In this document: positions 46,791 through 58,249 of the stretch, one piece after another | Numbering within the stretch: position 1 is the first letter of the stretch | Layout: each line of letters starts with the position of its first letter | Source: Paramarasmius palmivorus | Lineage: Eukaryota > Basidiomycota > Agaricomycetes > Agaricales > Marasmiaceae | NCBI GenBank assembly: GCA_037176845.1 | Contig: JAYKXP010000071.1 | Span: forward strand, 124,001-188,000 | DNA length: 64,000 nucleotides | Direction of reading: 5' to 3' | Notes under the pieces: generated by a model | Told to the model about the DNA's origin: nothing | The model's input: the letters and a program-made list of their open reading frames with translations, nothing else | The model's database searches: none | Translations under genes and position numbers: made by a program

Positions 46791-47837
46791 TCAGCTTGCT
46801 AACATATCCAGATAAGTAGTCGCGCCATACTGGTATATACTGGAAAAATCAGCATAAAACGGTGGAAACACAAAACTCATTGCCTCACCTCTCTCAGCTT
46901 GTGCGCAAACTCTAGCCGCACCACTTCGTTCCGTCTCTACGCGTGTTTGGACAGTTTGGGGAATGTTGTTTGTTGTGGGAAGGCGACCGGAACATCGTGA
47001 AAGCGAAGCCACTGCGAGCGATGTCACGCCTACCAACTCTAGCGCATTTGATAAACTCGACCCGATCTCTCGCGCGCTTACAAGCTAGAATATCGAACAC
47101 TTCATTGACGTCGGGTTTATAAAAGTGCGGATGGACTCCATAGGTTGTGACTGCAAGTCGAATAAGCGCAAGCCCATGGCCGTAGAAAAGCGAACGTACC
47201 ATGACCTGTCATCGTTACGAACAAGTCTTTAATCTCAAGTTTCTTCGAATTTAGTTTGAGTCGAATGCCCTTCTTTTTCGCGAGTGCCTTAACCTTTGTA
47301 CTGGTGAAATAGCTTTGGTAACAGTGAGAAGCTCATCATTGATTCAGGAAAAAGTAACCCGAACCTTTGTCGGATACATGGACCACAGATATATCTCCCC
47401 ACAACTGGGTTGGGACGCAAGGGTTTAACCCGTCTTTTCCGGCAAGTCTACAAGGAATATATGTACTTTAGCAACGTACTAGTAGTGATGAGCCTTTGAC
47501 ATAGCTTACTTGGCATATTGGTGAGCGTTTGAACAATAATAGAGCCCAATAGAGCTCAGCGGATGGGTCGTCAGGAATCGTAGGTGGTGGCGGCGGAATT
47601 GGGACCCTTTGGGATGCTCGGGCCTCACTCCAAATTCGTTCGTGACATTTTTGCAACAAGAAGTTACGAATATCGCGGCAGACTTGAGTGAGAACAATGA
47701 GTGTCTTCGGATCCACCCCGACCAAAATCTAGTACCTCGGAGTAAGCTATAGCCACCAGAAAATCTTGATGACGCACTATAGATATGACATCGAGCGGTA
47801 GGTCTACGAAGGGCGCGGTTCTGGTTGGATTGGGCAT
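46791..47837 (-). CDS. F-box protein with a CxxC zinc-ribbon-like segment
   Basis: Substrate-receptor subunit of an SCF ubiquitin ligase, of a type common in mushrooms. The start at 47835-47837 opens MPNPTRTAPFVDLPLDVIS; a 49-nt intron joins this to ILVGVDPKTLIVLTQVC and RDIRNFLLQKCHERIWSEA, completing the F-box. RVPIPPPPPTIPDDPSAE and LYWALLLFKRSPICQ follow. The next exon adds TCRKRRVKPLRP and GRYICGPCIRQ, a CxxC...CxxC pair (the first Cys is in ICQTC). Then YFTSTKVKALAKKKGIRLK and a later exon FYKPDVNEVFDILACKR with FIKCARVG. The end at 46791 is the first stop in the last plausible exon. The exon joins in the 3' half are uncertain. The target protein is unknown. Confidence 0.6.
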
Positions 47838-48519
47838 GGTGCTCAAGGCTTGTCCCGAAAGGTGTAACCGGAGAGAAATGTAGGGAGGAATATCAGATGT
47901 ACATCTTGCATCCAATTTATAGTGAGCCCAGTCGTCTTCAACAAAGAATAGGGCTCGTGCATAAATGCTTCACATCCCCAAATGCTCGAGCCAGTCTGAA
48001 TAGGAGTATCCTTGCGTTGGTCCAATCTCAGTCCAATCCTTGACAAAGAGCTGGATGACTCACCGACAACGATGCCTCAGAATTCCCATCGTGCCAGTCC
48101 AATGTTGGAATTGTCCTCGACCGGTATTCAAATGAGAAAAAAACTCTTCAAACGACTGTCCAGACAGTGAGCCCCAGGTCCACACTATGCCGATCCCACC
48201 AACGCGTTTGCGAAATGACTGGCTCTTACGCGAGCAGCTTTCGAGTATTTTTTGAGCAGATGTTACACCCTGTCGAGTCGAGCAAGTGCGTAGAGAGCCG
48301 AACTAAGAAAAAGCATCGTAATGGAAGCGGAAGTCAACATTTTTTCTACCACGTGCTGGCTTCAAATGACACATTGATTATACTCCCTCTACATACTTCC
48401 TCCCATCGTAACGAGAATTCAACTTGTAAATTAGTATTATCCTTGATTACAGTAGCACTTGGTATCTGTTATACTTAGTCCGAATCTGACCATAGCACCC
48501 AATGCCAACAGATCTAGTT
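47838..48519. other. Intergenic region between the F-box gene and the peroxidase 3' end
   Basis: About 680 bp. Short frames only. An alternative upstream start of the F-box protein (in frame, at 47913-47915) falls here but would add an unusual leader. Confidence 0.45.
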
Positions 48520-50255
48520 TCACCCTGAAATCTCTCTCAATGTATCAACCCAGGAAACCCACTCCTTCCCTTGTTCATTGACGACACTCACAGTCGTAGC
48601 AACACTCTGATCCGTCAACTCTACGCTCCAAAACTCATAACCGCCCTCTGGTTGTATCGTATCGTCTTTTACGAGCTCAACCTCACCCGACAGCGGCTGG
48701 AAGTCATACCTGAAGGGATTGAACCACTTCAACGTAAGCTTCTCAGCAGCTCCAGGGCGTACAGCAACGACCAGCTTCAGTTCTACATCATCCTCGTCTC
48801 CTTTCGTAGTATCAACACGCCGCGTGCTGCGCTTTGAGTCGAATAGAATGTCGGTTTGGCTGATCACGTATCCTTGCTCATCAGAGTTGGCAATGGTGCG
48901 TTCAGCACCGTCTTCGTTGACCGTGAACCAGAAATTGGAGATGGAGGAGATACCGTCCACGTTGAAGACGTAAACGAAACCTTGGACATCGGAGAGGTGA
49001 CTGAAGCCTGGACCGCCTCGTGTACCTAATGGTCCACCGCCGACTGAGGCCACACTGATAGTTTGGTTGGATGTCGAAGACGTAGTGTAATGCAGGGTGA
49101 CGGTACGGTTGGTTGCAGATGGCGGGTTCAGCATACGGATACTGGTGGTAAGGGCGAGAGAGCCAGGAGTCGATGATGATGGAGAAACACGGGTTAAGCC
49201 TAGTTTGTTCTGGATGGGTATGATAGTATCCGTGAGGTGCACGTCAGAAGGCACCGTATCGATCATCCGGGAGATGAGCGTGTTGCATGTAGAGTCAAAC
49301 GTGGGTTTATCCGCTAGTCTACCAAGCATCCCCTTGTTAGCCTATCGACGTGCAGACAGAGGAAAGAGATACATACTTCTGCATTGTAACGTTCCCATCG
49401 CTTCCAAAGTCCCTTAGATCAGTCCTCAATGTCTCGTTCGTTCCCACCACCAACGGGTTCGGGGTCGTACCATCCAAATACCCCGTCACCACCTCCTGGT
49501 TATAACTTTGCCCGCCAGTAAAAAGCCCAAACTCGTTATCGCCAGTAACGTCGAAAGTCGGCTTTTCGAACACCACCAAAGGCATGGCCGCATGCTATTA
49601 AAGCTATCATCTCTGATTGGTCGAAGCCTTGGTTCGCAAACTTTTCGATATGGGTTTGAACATCCTGCTGGGGTTCAGGAACACCTGGGGGCCCAGCACT
49701 AGTCGCGTCGACACGGCCTGCACGGTATGAAGGAAAGAAGGGAGCACCGCAGGATGGGTAGGCGAGGACTACGCCCATTGCTATTAGGTCGGCCACTGAT
49801 GGTTGAGTTTAGTTGAGGAAGAGCCAAAGAGAGCAACGAGACATACTGGAGGCGTAAGTCCTCTGCAGAGCGATGAAATCCTCCAAGGACCTTCTCATCC
49901 CAATACCAACATTTTCTCCACGATCAAGTTCAAATCGTATACTGGCGTCGAGGCCACCAGTTCCGTCGTGAATGTTATGTGTAGACATGTCGTGGTAGCC
50001 CTAGAAGACGCGTATGAGCGGCCAGAGCAAAGAAAGAATTGGAAGGATACATACTATTCGAACCCATTGGGCAGAAACTGTGGTATCATTCCTCTCTACA
50101 CAGTTGGCGGCTAGTGAGCTCATTGCGGTCGACTCATAGAGCAATCCTTCAAGATATTCGATTGTTGGGTCATAAGGCCAGTGAAGATTAGCGAACTGGG
50201 TTTGGGCAACCACAGCTCCAACGCCAAGGAGTGAAATGGAAAGAGAAGGGAGCAT
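48520..50255 (-). CDS. Secreted plant-type haem peroxidase with C-terminal beta-rich extension
   Basis: H2O2-dependent peroxidase of the plant-type superfamily, exported from the cell. The start at 50253-50255 gives a signal peptide (LPSLSISLLGVGAVVAQ). After the first intron (about 50019-50075) the distal site reads RIGYHDMSTHN: the Arg and His have the usual R-x-x-x-H spacing, but Tyr replaces the Trp/Phe before His. SVADLIAMGVVLAYPSCG and YRAGRVDAT follow, and the proximal His is in ALIACGHAFGG. Next come a block with YLDGTTPNPLVVGTNET and then TVPSDVHLTDTI. The last 200 residues are beta-rich and not part of a classical peroxidase. Around 49536-49585 the frame changes right after GHAFGG. 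A 40-nt GT-AG segment could bridge this as an unusually short intron, or there is a one-base indel. Confidence 0.78.
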
Positions 50256-52280
50256 GGCACGCAACAGATATAGGCCCTGGTGGAAGAAGAGGAAGAGCCT
50301 GAGGTATTAGAAGGATCCCGAGCCGGTGAATTGATACCATCGTGCGATTGTGACAGTGTGGAAGCAAAATGTCGGAATTTCAAAATCAAAAATTTCGTTC
50401 TGAAACGTCCGTGTTTTCATTGGCTGTCACTAAAGCTTGTTTCGGTATCGTTGAATGTCGAAAAGACATAATTCACTCACCTCGAGCCTTTTCAAGCATC
50501 CAGTCCCCAATACGACCCTAATTTCCTACAATTTTTGGGGACTGGTATAACACGTATGGTAAGGCATACTCCGAGTCGTGCTTGGACCACATGCCAAGGT
50601 ACATCCGCAAAGGCGGCAGATGTTCACCGTGTTTCCAGCCACGAAAGCCATAGAACATTCATGAATATTTGAATCTTCACCGGCGTCGGATGTCGTTGTG
50701 TAAGAAATTTTGTAAGTCAGGCCTGTAACGACTGAAAATACGTCGTCGGGGCCCTGTTTTGTCTATCGTTGCCATGTGCATGCTGAAGTGGTCGATTTAA
50801 ATCATGGGTAGGTTTGGTGTTGCCCTGCTATCAAGGTGTTGACCAAGTCGTTTTGTCAAGTTCTCTATACAAAGCTGCACTGAGATGGGCAGGTAATAGT
50901 GGTTGAAAAAGTCAAAAGACAACATTTTTCAATAGCGCCGTTGCACAGCTTTCTCTTCTTTTGACATCAACGTCTCTTTCTTATCGTCATCATGGTATAT
51001 ACCAAACTGTCTCTGTCACCAGTTAGGAAAGGGTACAAACGATGCGATGAATACTACATCAAAAAACAAAATATTGAATATTGAGCTCCGAGTCTAGTAT
51101 GCGCCGCGGCACACATGGAATTGTTCACAGTGGTATATCATATAGTATATGTATCGCGCGGATCTTTTACGATACCCCAACTCTGTGTTCCAAATACCTA
51201 ACAAGATCCAAGGGCTTCAGCTATTGAGGAAGAGGAGGCAGCTCAATTTTAGAGGCGACAGTCTTACCACAGTCTTCAGCACATAAGTTCCCCTCGGGGT
51301 TTACAGGCGTCAGAATTAAACTCATTCGTTAGTCAAGTTGACTCGAATCCTGGAGCCTCGACTCCTACTGCTTTGAGTCATATCGTACTATAGATTAAAG
51401 CCTAGAAATTCTACACATACAAGATTTGTATCACCCAGGTCGGATTGCGCGAAACATCGTTCGTACAGGTTGAAGATTGCGCTATGTGACCCCGACTCAT
51501 AAGAAAAGACCCAATGTTTGCAGTCCAGTCAAGGCTAGAAATAGCTTGTCCACTGTAAAACTTAACTTGTTGCAGCGTGACCGCAGCCGACGGCCACGGC
51601 TCCATTGCAAACCATGCTGAAAACGCTGTGTCCACCTGCACCGGGCACGGTGAATGTTCAGATTAAGGCCAAATATCGGGGACCTGAAGGAAAGATGCAG
51701 GGACGCACAAGAAAGATCACGAGAGGTAAGTACTTTGTCTATGTTTCGTCAGATTTATACAGGCACAACGCAAGACTTCACCTTGAGCTGCTCAACTCTA
51801 GCGAAACGAAGCTGACGGTGTAAAGTAGCTTCCTTCCCGCCTTGCCTGAATCTCCAAGAGTGTGCGTTCACGACGAATTGCGTTGGCGACCGTAAAAGCT
51901 GCCTGTTCCCCGTCGTAAAGAAAGCTACACATAGTGGCTGTTTGATGAAAAGATGTGTGGGCGCAACGTGGTCGAGGTTGATGTATTCGCACGTGGCAAG
52001 CTTTTTTGACTCCCATCTGACCTTCCGCATCAATTCTCTTCTCGATGGAAGGTATGTTTATTGTCGATTGATGAATTCGAGAATTCAGAACGCAGGATGA
52101 ACCACGGATGATCTGTAGAGATGAGGATCATCACTGGAGGACTTTCCGGAAAAATAATACCAAGCGCTTGCCACAAGCACCTCTGGCTAGGTATAAGTAC
52201 TGACCTGCGAGACGACCAAGAGCTCAACAACTCCAGCGCAGGTTTTCTACGAACACCGCTACAGAGACACGATAATCACC
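50256..52280. other. Intergenic region between divergent secreted-enzyme genes
   Basis: About 2.0 kb between the start codons of the peroxidase (minus) and the SGNH hydrolase (plus). Frames at 51605-52033 show no domain. Promoters of both genes should lie here; a TATA-like site is at 52192. Confidence 0.5.
52192..52199 (+). promoter_or_regulatory. TATA-like box of the SGNH hydrolase gene
   Basis: TATAAGTA about 82 bp upstream of the ATG at 52281. Confidence 0.5.
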
Positions 52281-52871
52281 ATGTTCTCCGTTCGCTCTCT
52301 CCTCACCGCTCTCACCGTCAGCACCATGGCATTGACCGCCTCCGCCGCCCGCTCAGTGGGTTTCATCGGTTGCTCCATGGCCGAGAATGTGGCTCAGGGT
52401 TACGTCGCTGTGGGCGGACAGCGCCTGTGGGGACCCTACGGCACCGGTGGTCTCGTCGTCCAATCCTGGACCGACCCCAATTCCTCGGCGTGGCAACTCT
52501 TCGACCAGCAGGTGCGGTCGAACGGTCAGCCAGAGGCAGTATGGGTGCAGATCTGCATCTTCTCGTTCCAGGGCGTCACGTACAACGAGGTCAAACAGCT
52601 CATTACCAACACTCGCCAGCACGCTCCCAATGCGAAGATTTATATCACTGGCCAGCCCATCTACGACAATGGGAACGTGTGCTTCCTCGCTGGCCAAGGC
52701 GGCCCCGAGCTCACTGAGAGCCTTGCCAAGCAGGCTGCTGCCGACTCCTCGCTGGGTGTTTCCTACCCTGGCGCCTTCGTGCTGAGCAACGGCGAGATTC
52801 AGGATGGCTGCCACGCCAACTCGGCCGGTCAGCAGCACTTGGGTCGCCAGGCCGTCACATACTTTGGATGA
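52281..52871 (+). CDS. Small secreted SGNH/GDSL-like hydrolase, intronless
   Basis: Single exon, 196 residues, a likely secreted esterase or deacetylase. The N-terminal signal peptide (LLTALTVSTMALTASA) precedes block I, VGFIGCSMAENVAQGY, in which the Ser of GCSMAEN would be the nucleophile in place of GDSL. WGPYGTGGLVVQSWTDP is a second conserved block. Block V is DGCHANSAGQQHLGRQAV near the C-terminus, which supplies the Asp-x-x-His pair of the triad. Three Cys could form disulfides. The gene differs from its neighbours: it has no introns and a strongly C/G-rich third codon position, as in highly expressed genes or a gene gained from bacteria. Similar proteins are known in actinobacteria and fungi. 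The substrate is unknown. Confidence 0.82.
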   Translation: MFSVRSLLTALTVSTMALTASAARSVGFIGCSMAENVAQGYVAVGGQRLWGPYGTGGLVVQSWTDPNSSAWQLFDQQVRSNGQPEAVWVQICIFSFQGVTYNEVKQLITNTRQHAPNAKIYITGQPIYDNGNVCFLAGQGGPELTESLAKQAAADSSLGVSYPGAFVLSNGEIQDGCHANSAGQQHLGRQAVTYFG

Positions 52872-53712
52872 TCTGGTACGGGCATAAACCTTTCGACCTG
52901 AGACGTATTTGCTGATCGTGTCGTAGGTTCCAGATTCCGATTCCAAGCCAAGTCGATGATGAGCTTTGCGATGTCTGCTGTTACCTATTCTTTCTTCTTA
53001 CACCATAAAATCCATAAATAGTCGGTCTGGAGAGAAGTTTTTCATCTAGGGATCGTGTTTTGTATGATAGTTCTGTACCTCGATCTGAAAGTTCGTGTTG
53101 ATTTTTGAATCTGGGGATAGATGAGCTATATTTGAGATTCCAAGGACCAAAACGTTTGTGTTTTCATTGGGTGTTGCCGAAACTTGAGCGTGAGCCTACG
53201 TAAGTTACTAGCCTTCCCCAGGTAGACCCGATAATTGCTCGACAGCTCACTGTCCTATGCTTAAGTTGAATGCGAAGGAGGAGACAAAAAATGATTAACT
53301 CGCCTAAAGCTTCTTCAAATACCTCAGAGTCCTAGTATGGTTTTTTCTGTTCCGGCCCCGATTCGCTGCTGAAGTCAAGTATCAATGATGAGCATATGTG
53401 AGTCTTCAACGGAAGTCGGTGTTGCGCCAATAGTCAAACATTAACCTAGTCATTTGGTTGAATTCTCTGCGATGCCTTGTCAACGTCAGAGATGTCAAGG
53501 ATGCTGAGCAGAACATGGATATGGCGGTGGTACGAGTCAAAGAGTGCCTAGGCGCTGAAATTTTCAATAGGCGCCTCGGCACCGTGGCACGCGGCAGGAA
53601 GCCTGCACAGCCTTCCCTTATTCATCATCGTCTCCACCACCACTGCCAGTACGCAACAGTCTCTTCTTTCTTCTCTCATATATAGCTCTCATACTCTCCG
53701 TTCATTTTCAGC
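52872..53712. other. Intergenic region
   Basis: 3' region of the SGNH gene and promoter of the next gene; no supported gene. The frame 53458-53685 has no recognisable feature. A TATATA run lies about 30 bp before the ATG at 53713. Confidence 0.5.
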
Positions 53713-54561
53713 ATGAAAGTCGCATTTCTAGCATATATAGTCGCAGCTGCGGGGCTTGGTACGTCTGCAATAACATCTACCTTAAATTCTCGTTCTCATG
53801 ATACTCAATGGTCCCAGTTACGGCTGCCCCGCTTGCTAATCCCAATACTGAGGAATTCAGCTTGCCTCACATCCGATTTGGACATGGCATCGGTGCTCGT
53901 TCTCCTCAAGATGCAAAGATCACATATACATTCACCCGCATCACCACCACTACCAACGCTCGACCCGGCTGTCGAGACCGTATCAACGCTAAAGCTATCC
54001 AGCTGTCCAATACTTTCAGACAGGCTCTTGGTTGGCCCACCATCGCCGACGATACTCAACCAGTACCCAAGAATATCAGGGTGGAAACTGGTGGTAGGGA
54101 GTTCAAGGTTCTCCCATTCATCGGCACGCCCAACAATCTCCTCGAGGTTGAGCCAACCCATCCTCGTCCTATCCATCGCCATCATGGCCATTTCCATCGT
54201 ATTCCCAGAGAGGAATCCTTCATCCAACGTCTCCACGTTGCATTGATGTCTCTCGGTCCTTGGGAGAGTAAGGCTGTGGCCTTTGTTCTCGGTGCGTTCT
54301 ATCACCATCGTTTGCCATGACATCTGATTTGATACAATTACAGGCTGCGGTATCGGTGTTCTCCTTCGCATGTTCTGGGTTTTGGCTGTCGTTTCTTACC
54401 GCGGTGTCTGTGGATCTGGAAACGACGAATCTGAGGCTGAATACTTGAACGAGTACACTGCCTTGGATGCCGAGGAAATCTTCGTTGCGCCCCCAGAATA
54501 TAGGCTCGACGAGAAGGTCCCTATCGAAGAAGAGGAGAGGAAGGAGGATCAGAGGAACTGA
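53713..54561 (+). CDS. Small type I membrane protein with cytosolic PPxY motif
   Basis: The ATG at 53713 begins a signal peptide (KVAFLAYIVAAAGLG); a 60-nt intron then joins to VTAAPLANPNTEEFSLP. The lumenal or outer part includes ALGWPTIADDTQPVPKNIR and a His-rich patch (HPRPIHRHHGHFHR). A second intron falls inside the TM helix, which runs from WESKAVAFVLG to CGIGVLLRMFWVLAVVSYR. The cytosolic tail is acidic and holds EEIFVAPPEYRLDEKVP: PPEY is a PPxY motif, the ligand of WW domains in Rsp5/Nedd4 ubiquitin ligases. Similar small proteins are frequent in Agaricomycetes. It may act as a ligase adaptor or be a cargo sorted by ubiquitin; neither is shown by sequence alone. Confidence 0.75.
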
Positions 54562-54981
54562 AAGCCTTTCTTCCAGCTGGCCGTAAATACGCTAGCCCCT
54601 TCGAACAACAGCCACTCCTTATTTAACCCGCCTGTTGTACATGAATTTCGTTGACTCAATCTCTTTCCGATATACAGTAAATACATAAACAATTGCGTAG
54701 AACGTAGTAGTCGAACTCGTAGGTTGAACTCGTAGTGCAATCGAATACTTTGTGGTTTACCATGGCAGTAGAATGATCTGTTTCATCCAGTCGATTCCAC
54801 CACGAAGGGATTGGCTGACGTGCTACCTGGGTTGACTAGTATATTTCCTCGGCCGAGGTTCTCGTAAGGTATTTTTATCTACTACACAAATGACTCCTAG
54901 TGCACAAGCTGCGTGTTCAAATATGTTACATGCAAAATTTAAATAACTGATAAATAACACCACTGCCCCGGTCATAGTCCC

Positions 54982-56498
54982 TCAAACAACATTTACCGTT
55001 GAGCTGGAGTCCGTTTTTGAATCAGAAGAATCTAGATGAGCAGCTTTGATAATGTCGTCGATGAAAAGCGCTGGCTGCCTCGCCGAGTCGGCGTCCTCTG
55101 TAGGCCTTGTGTTCAATCTTAGGCAAAGTGTCAGAGTGTGGTGGCAAGGAGAGACAGCGCTACTCACGATGCGAGTAAAGAATTCGTGTATAATTTTGAA
55201 AGGATGAGATCCCATGCGAAGAAGCTATTCGGTATGTCAGCTACGAGCCATTGAGGGGGTACGAGGGTACGTACTATTGACCATGTTGGACCGCAATGAA
55301 AATAATCGCATCAGAGCAGACAGCAATCGCGGTTAAAGCGCCAGTTTGAACGCTCACTGGAAGGGGCAGTTTCAATAAGCGTTAGCGTAGGGCAGATTAC
55401 GAATCGACATACTACGTATGACCCTCGTAACGTACGAGTCGAAGGGTGTTTTCATCCCGCCTCGGCGCGAGTGCTGTCACAAACGACAATGTCAACGAGA
55501 GTTCGAGAGAACGACGACGGAAGCCACATACCAGAGCGTAAACAAGACCAGCAGCGATGACCACATCGGTCACACTCGACGATACCAGCCAGGTTATAGC
55601 AGCAGCAGGACCTGGACCAGATCTGTTGAACATGTCCTGCCGGGAGAGAACGACGGAGCATAAAAATACGCCGCCCGCTGTCGTGATATGGTCAATCCGG
55701 GAACTTGGAAAGAAAGACGAAGACCATACCAAGGGAACAGAAGGACAGACAGCACACAATGATAGGTAAGATCTTGGACTTTGTAATGACGTATAACCTC
55801 CAGGCGAGGAAAACTTGGACTGGAGTCGAGATGAGTGTCTGCCAGAAGCACTTTTGAGATACGCAAAAGCTTCATCGAGGTTTTAGGACGTACTGTGGTG
55901 ACCGCGTCTGCCGGTAAAACTGTTGGCTCACTGATCAGTAGCTGAACAGGCGATGATAGTATAGACATACATTTTGGTGGTCCGCGCATCACACCTGAGA
56001 AAAGCAGTTCAGATTAGAATCCATCTACACGGGACAACAGCGGAAGGCGACTAACCTCCTAGAGCGATGAGAGGCTCCCATATTAGTGCAATATCGAACA
56101 CGGTATTGGCGAGTTCGGCGACCATGAGGTAGGTCACAAGTATTTTGAACCATATTGAGTCCCTACGAGGGCGGGGTGAGTAACAACCTTAGGCCAAGGA
56201 ACTATCGGACACACTTGGGGTATCGCGAGAAGTAGGTATAGGTCTAGAGGATAGTATGGGATGAGCAAAACAGGATGGCAACAGAGGGTTCCGGATGCAC
56301 CTGCACAATAACGATCTAGAAAGACACCGTTAGCACCACATTCGTCGATGGCAGCGGTCAAATATTGGCATACCCCAAGAAGTACTGCATCTAACAGAAC
56401 CCCAACAAGCATAGGCGCAAAGCTGTTGACGTATTTAGCGTGAGGCGTGTATGTAGCTTCGGGGAAACGTACGTCTCAGCGATTCCGATGGATTTCAT
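54982..56498 (-). CDS. DUF6534-type multi-pass membrane protein
   Basis: Mushroom-specific 7-TM-like family with DUF6534 in its C-terminal half; function unknown. The start at 56496-56498 opens MKSIGIAET; a 51-nt intron leads to FAPMLVGVLLDAVLLGV (TM1). A later exon has DSIWFKILVTYLMVAELAN and TVFDIALIWEPLIALG. The WRLYVITKSKILPIIVCC block is the typical F-x-x-W-R motif with its TM. The DUF6534 core is AAITWLVSSSVTDVVIAAG with LVYAL, followed by LVRLTVQTG-like sequence and YTNSLLAS-like sequence. The tail (RPTEDADSARQPALFID) ends at 54982. All expected TM blocks are present on one strand with short introns, so the gene appears intact, although the exon borders between TM2 and TM3 are uncertain. 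Confidence 0.7.
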
Positions 56499-58200
56499 GG
56501 CGAAGTGAGACTTTTTGTGGTGAGGATTTGGTTTGTGAAGACTTCATAGCCCTGGCTGTCGTTTAAGTATACTGCTGTGGTTCGGAGTATGCAAAGGGAC
56601 GATGGAAACCAAGATCATTGATTATGCTCCCAGTAAAAGATTGATGGCAGGACATGTTGTGGCCCACAGAATTGAATCGTTCTGAAAGATCAACACCAAT
56701 CACACATCACAACGTAGTGATTCGCGGCAAATAAATCTGATGTGCGCGATAGTATTCAGTGAGCTATTTGTGCACCGGCTGCATCGAATGAAAGCGTAAA
56801 TCTCGAAGATGTATAGAGAAGCGGGAGCATCTGAAGAGAAGAATGAGAATGAGATATTCAACAAGATTGGAAAAACATGCGCATACCGCTAGCCTTTGGG
56901 AGCTTTCTCTTCGTCCTGCCTGATCCCAAGGGGGTGTCCCAAGGCCAACCTCCATCAAATCCTAATAACGCCAACCCAATGCCAATGCGGAGGACTGTAT
57001 TGACAATTCTTCGGCCGTAAGATGCAGCGAGTAACGGTGAGCCTCAGATCAGTGAAGATGTTGAGAAAGACCTTGGATCGCACCCACGCTCCCGACGTCG
57101 TACAGCCTTCAAGACCAAGTGCCTGGCTCGAGCATGCGATATAGTCCAAATATGTTTGGAGTTTCGTAGAGCCATTTTGCGTGTAAGGAGAGGAGGTTCG
57201 CGATGCTGGAGCGTTGCCTGTCAGGCTTGTTGACAATTCAAAGAAAAGAAGAAGAGCCTATCAATCACGTGGGCGACAGTTGTCACAAGCTGTTACGCAC
57301 AGATCACGCTTTCGTGACGCGTCACCAACTGCTGCTCTCGCCGCCGACTGGGCGGTCTATGTATTCCCTCCTCACAAATCACTCAGCGTCCCGAATAGCT
57401 TCATGACGCGAGTGACATGTCATCCTCTAGATGCTTTATTCAGCATTTCTCTCCCACAGACAATCCAGGGCCACAGGATGACATCGGGCTAAAGAAATCG
57501 CACCATCCGTTTCAATACCAACCAGATACCAACTGTCCAACATTCGACCCGGCTTCGCCCATTGCGAGTCGCTAAGGGGATTACGATCACCAGGGACTTA
57601 TGCAAGGCAGTGCCCAGGATGAACGATGCCACATCAACTTTCCAAGTTTGTCGTTACGTGCTTAATGGTTCGCTGGGAGATGCAGTGATTGTTTATCGTT
57701 CGGATGCGTGTATGAGTTAGGTTGAACATTGGTTGTCAAAGGTGGGCTAATAATTTCAAGAGATATCGACAACTTATTCTTCACTAAATTCTCAGGCAGT
57801 TTGTGTGCAGCTACCCAACTTATCACCATTCAGTTTCAAGGCCTTTTCGGAGGTTCGCCGAAGAAACTAGTCCCACATGCTCCACGACTCGTATCCTCTC
57901 ACGTCAGAGTGCTAGTAGCTGTACTCCACTCAACCAGGCAGGCGGGTCGCATGCTACCTGGGTGAGGCTCAGGAATAGCGAGGATACAATGTTCATGTCA
58001 TCGCAGAGCGGTTCTCACGTCCACATTGGTGAAGGCAATATCGTTTCTCTCATTACCCGATATCAGTTCAGGGATATCAAGGCTGCTTACGCCTAGACTT
58101 GGGAAGTATGTCCCGCATATCTATTTCCTATTAAAAACACTGACACAACGACTCAGGATCGTTCGCGTATATTTCCTCCTACTATCAATCACCTTCCGCT
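56499..58200. other. Intergenic region, no supported gene
   Basis: About 1.7 kb. The minus-strand frame 56955-57236 contains SPYTQNGSTKLQTYLDYIA, which looks protein-like but matches nothing I recognise; it has no ATG start and no clear neighbours. No other signal is seen. Confidence 0.4.
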
Positions 58201-58249
58201 GAACGAGACGTCGAATAGCCTTTCGAGCCGCACACTCACACACCATCAC

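Noticed and set aside
52353..52946. Minus-strand 197-codon frame opposite the SGNH gene
   Set aside because: Produced by GC-rich third positions of the real gene; no recognisable motif.
56955..57236. Minus-strand protein-like frame with a SPYTQNGSTKLQ segment
   Set aside because: No ATG, no supporting exons and no family recognised; kept only as a note in the intergenic entry.
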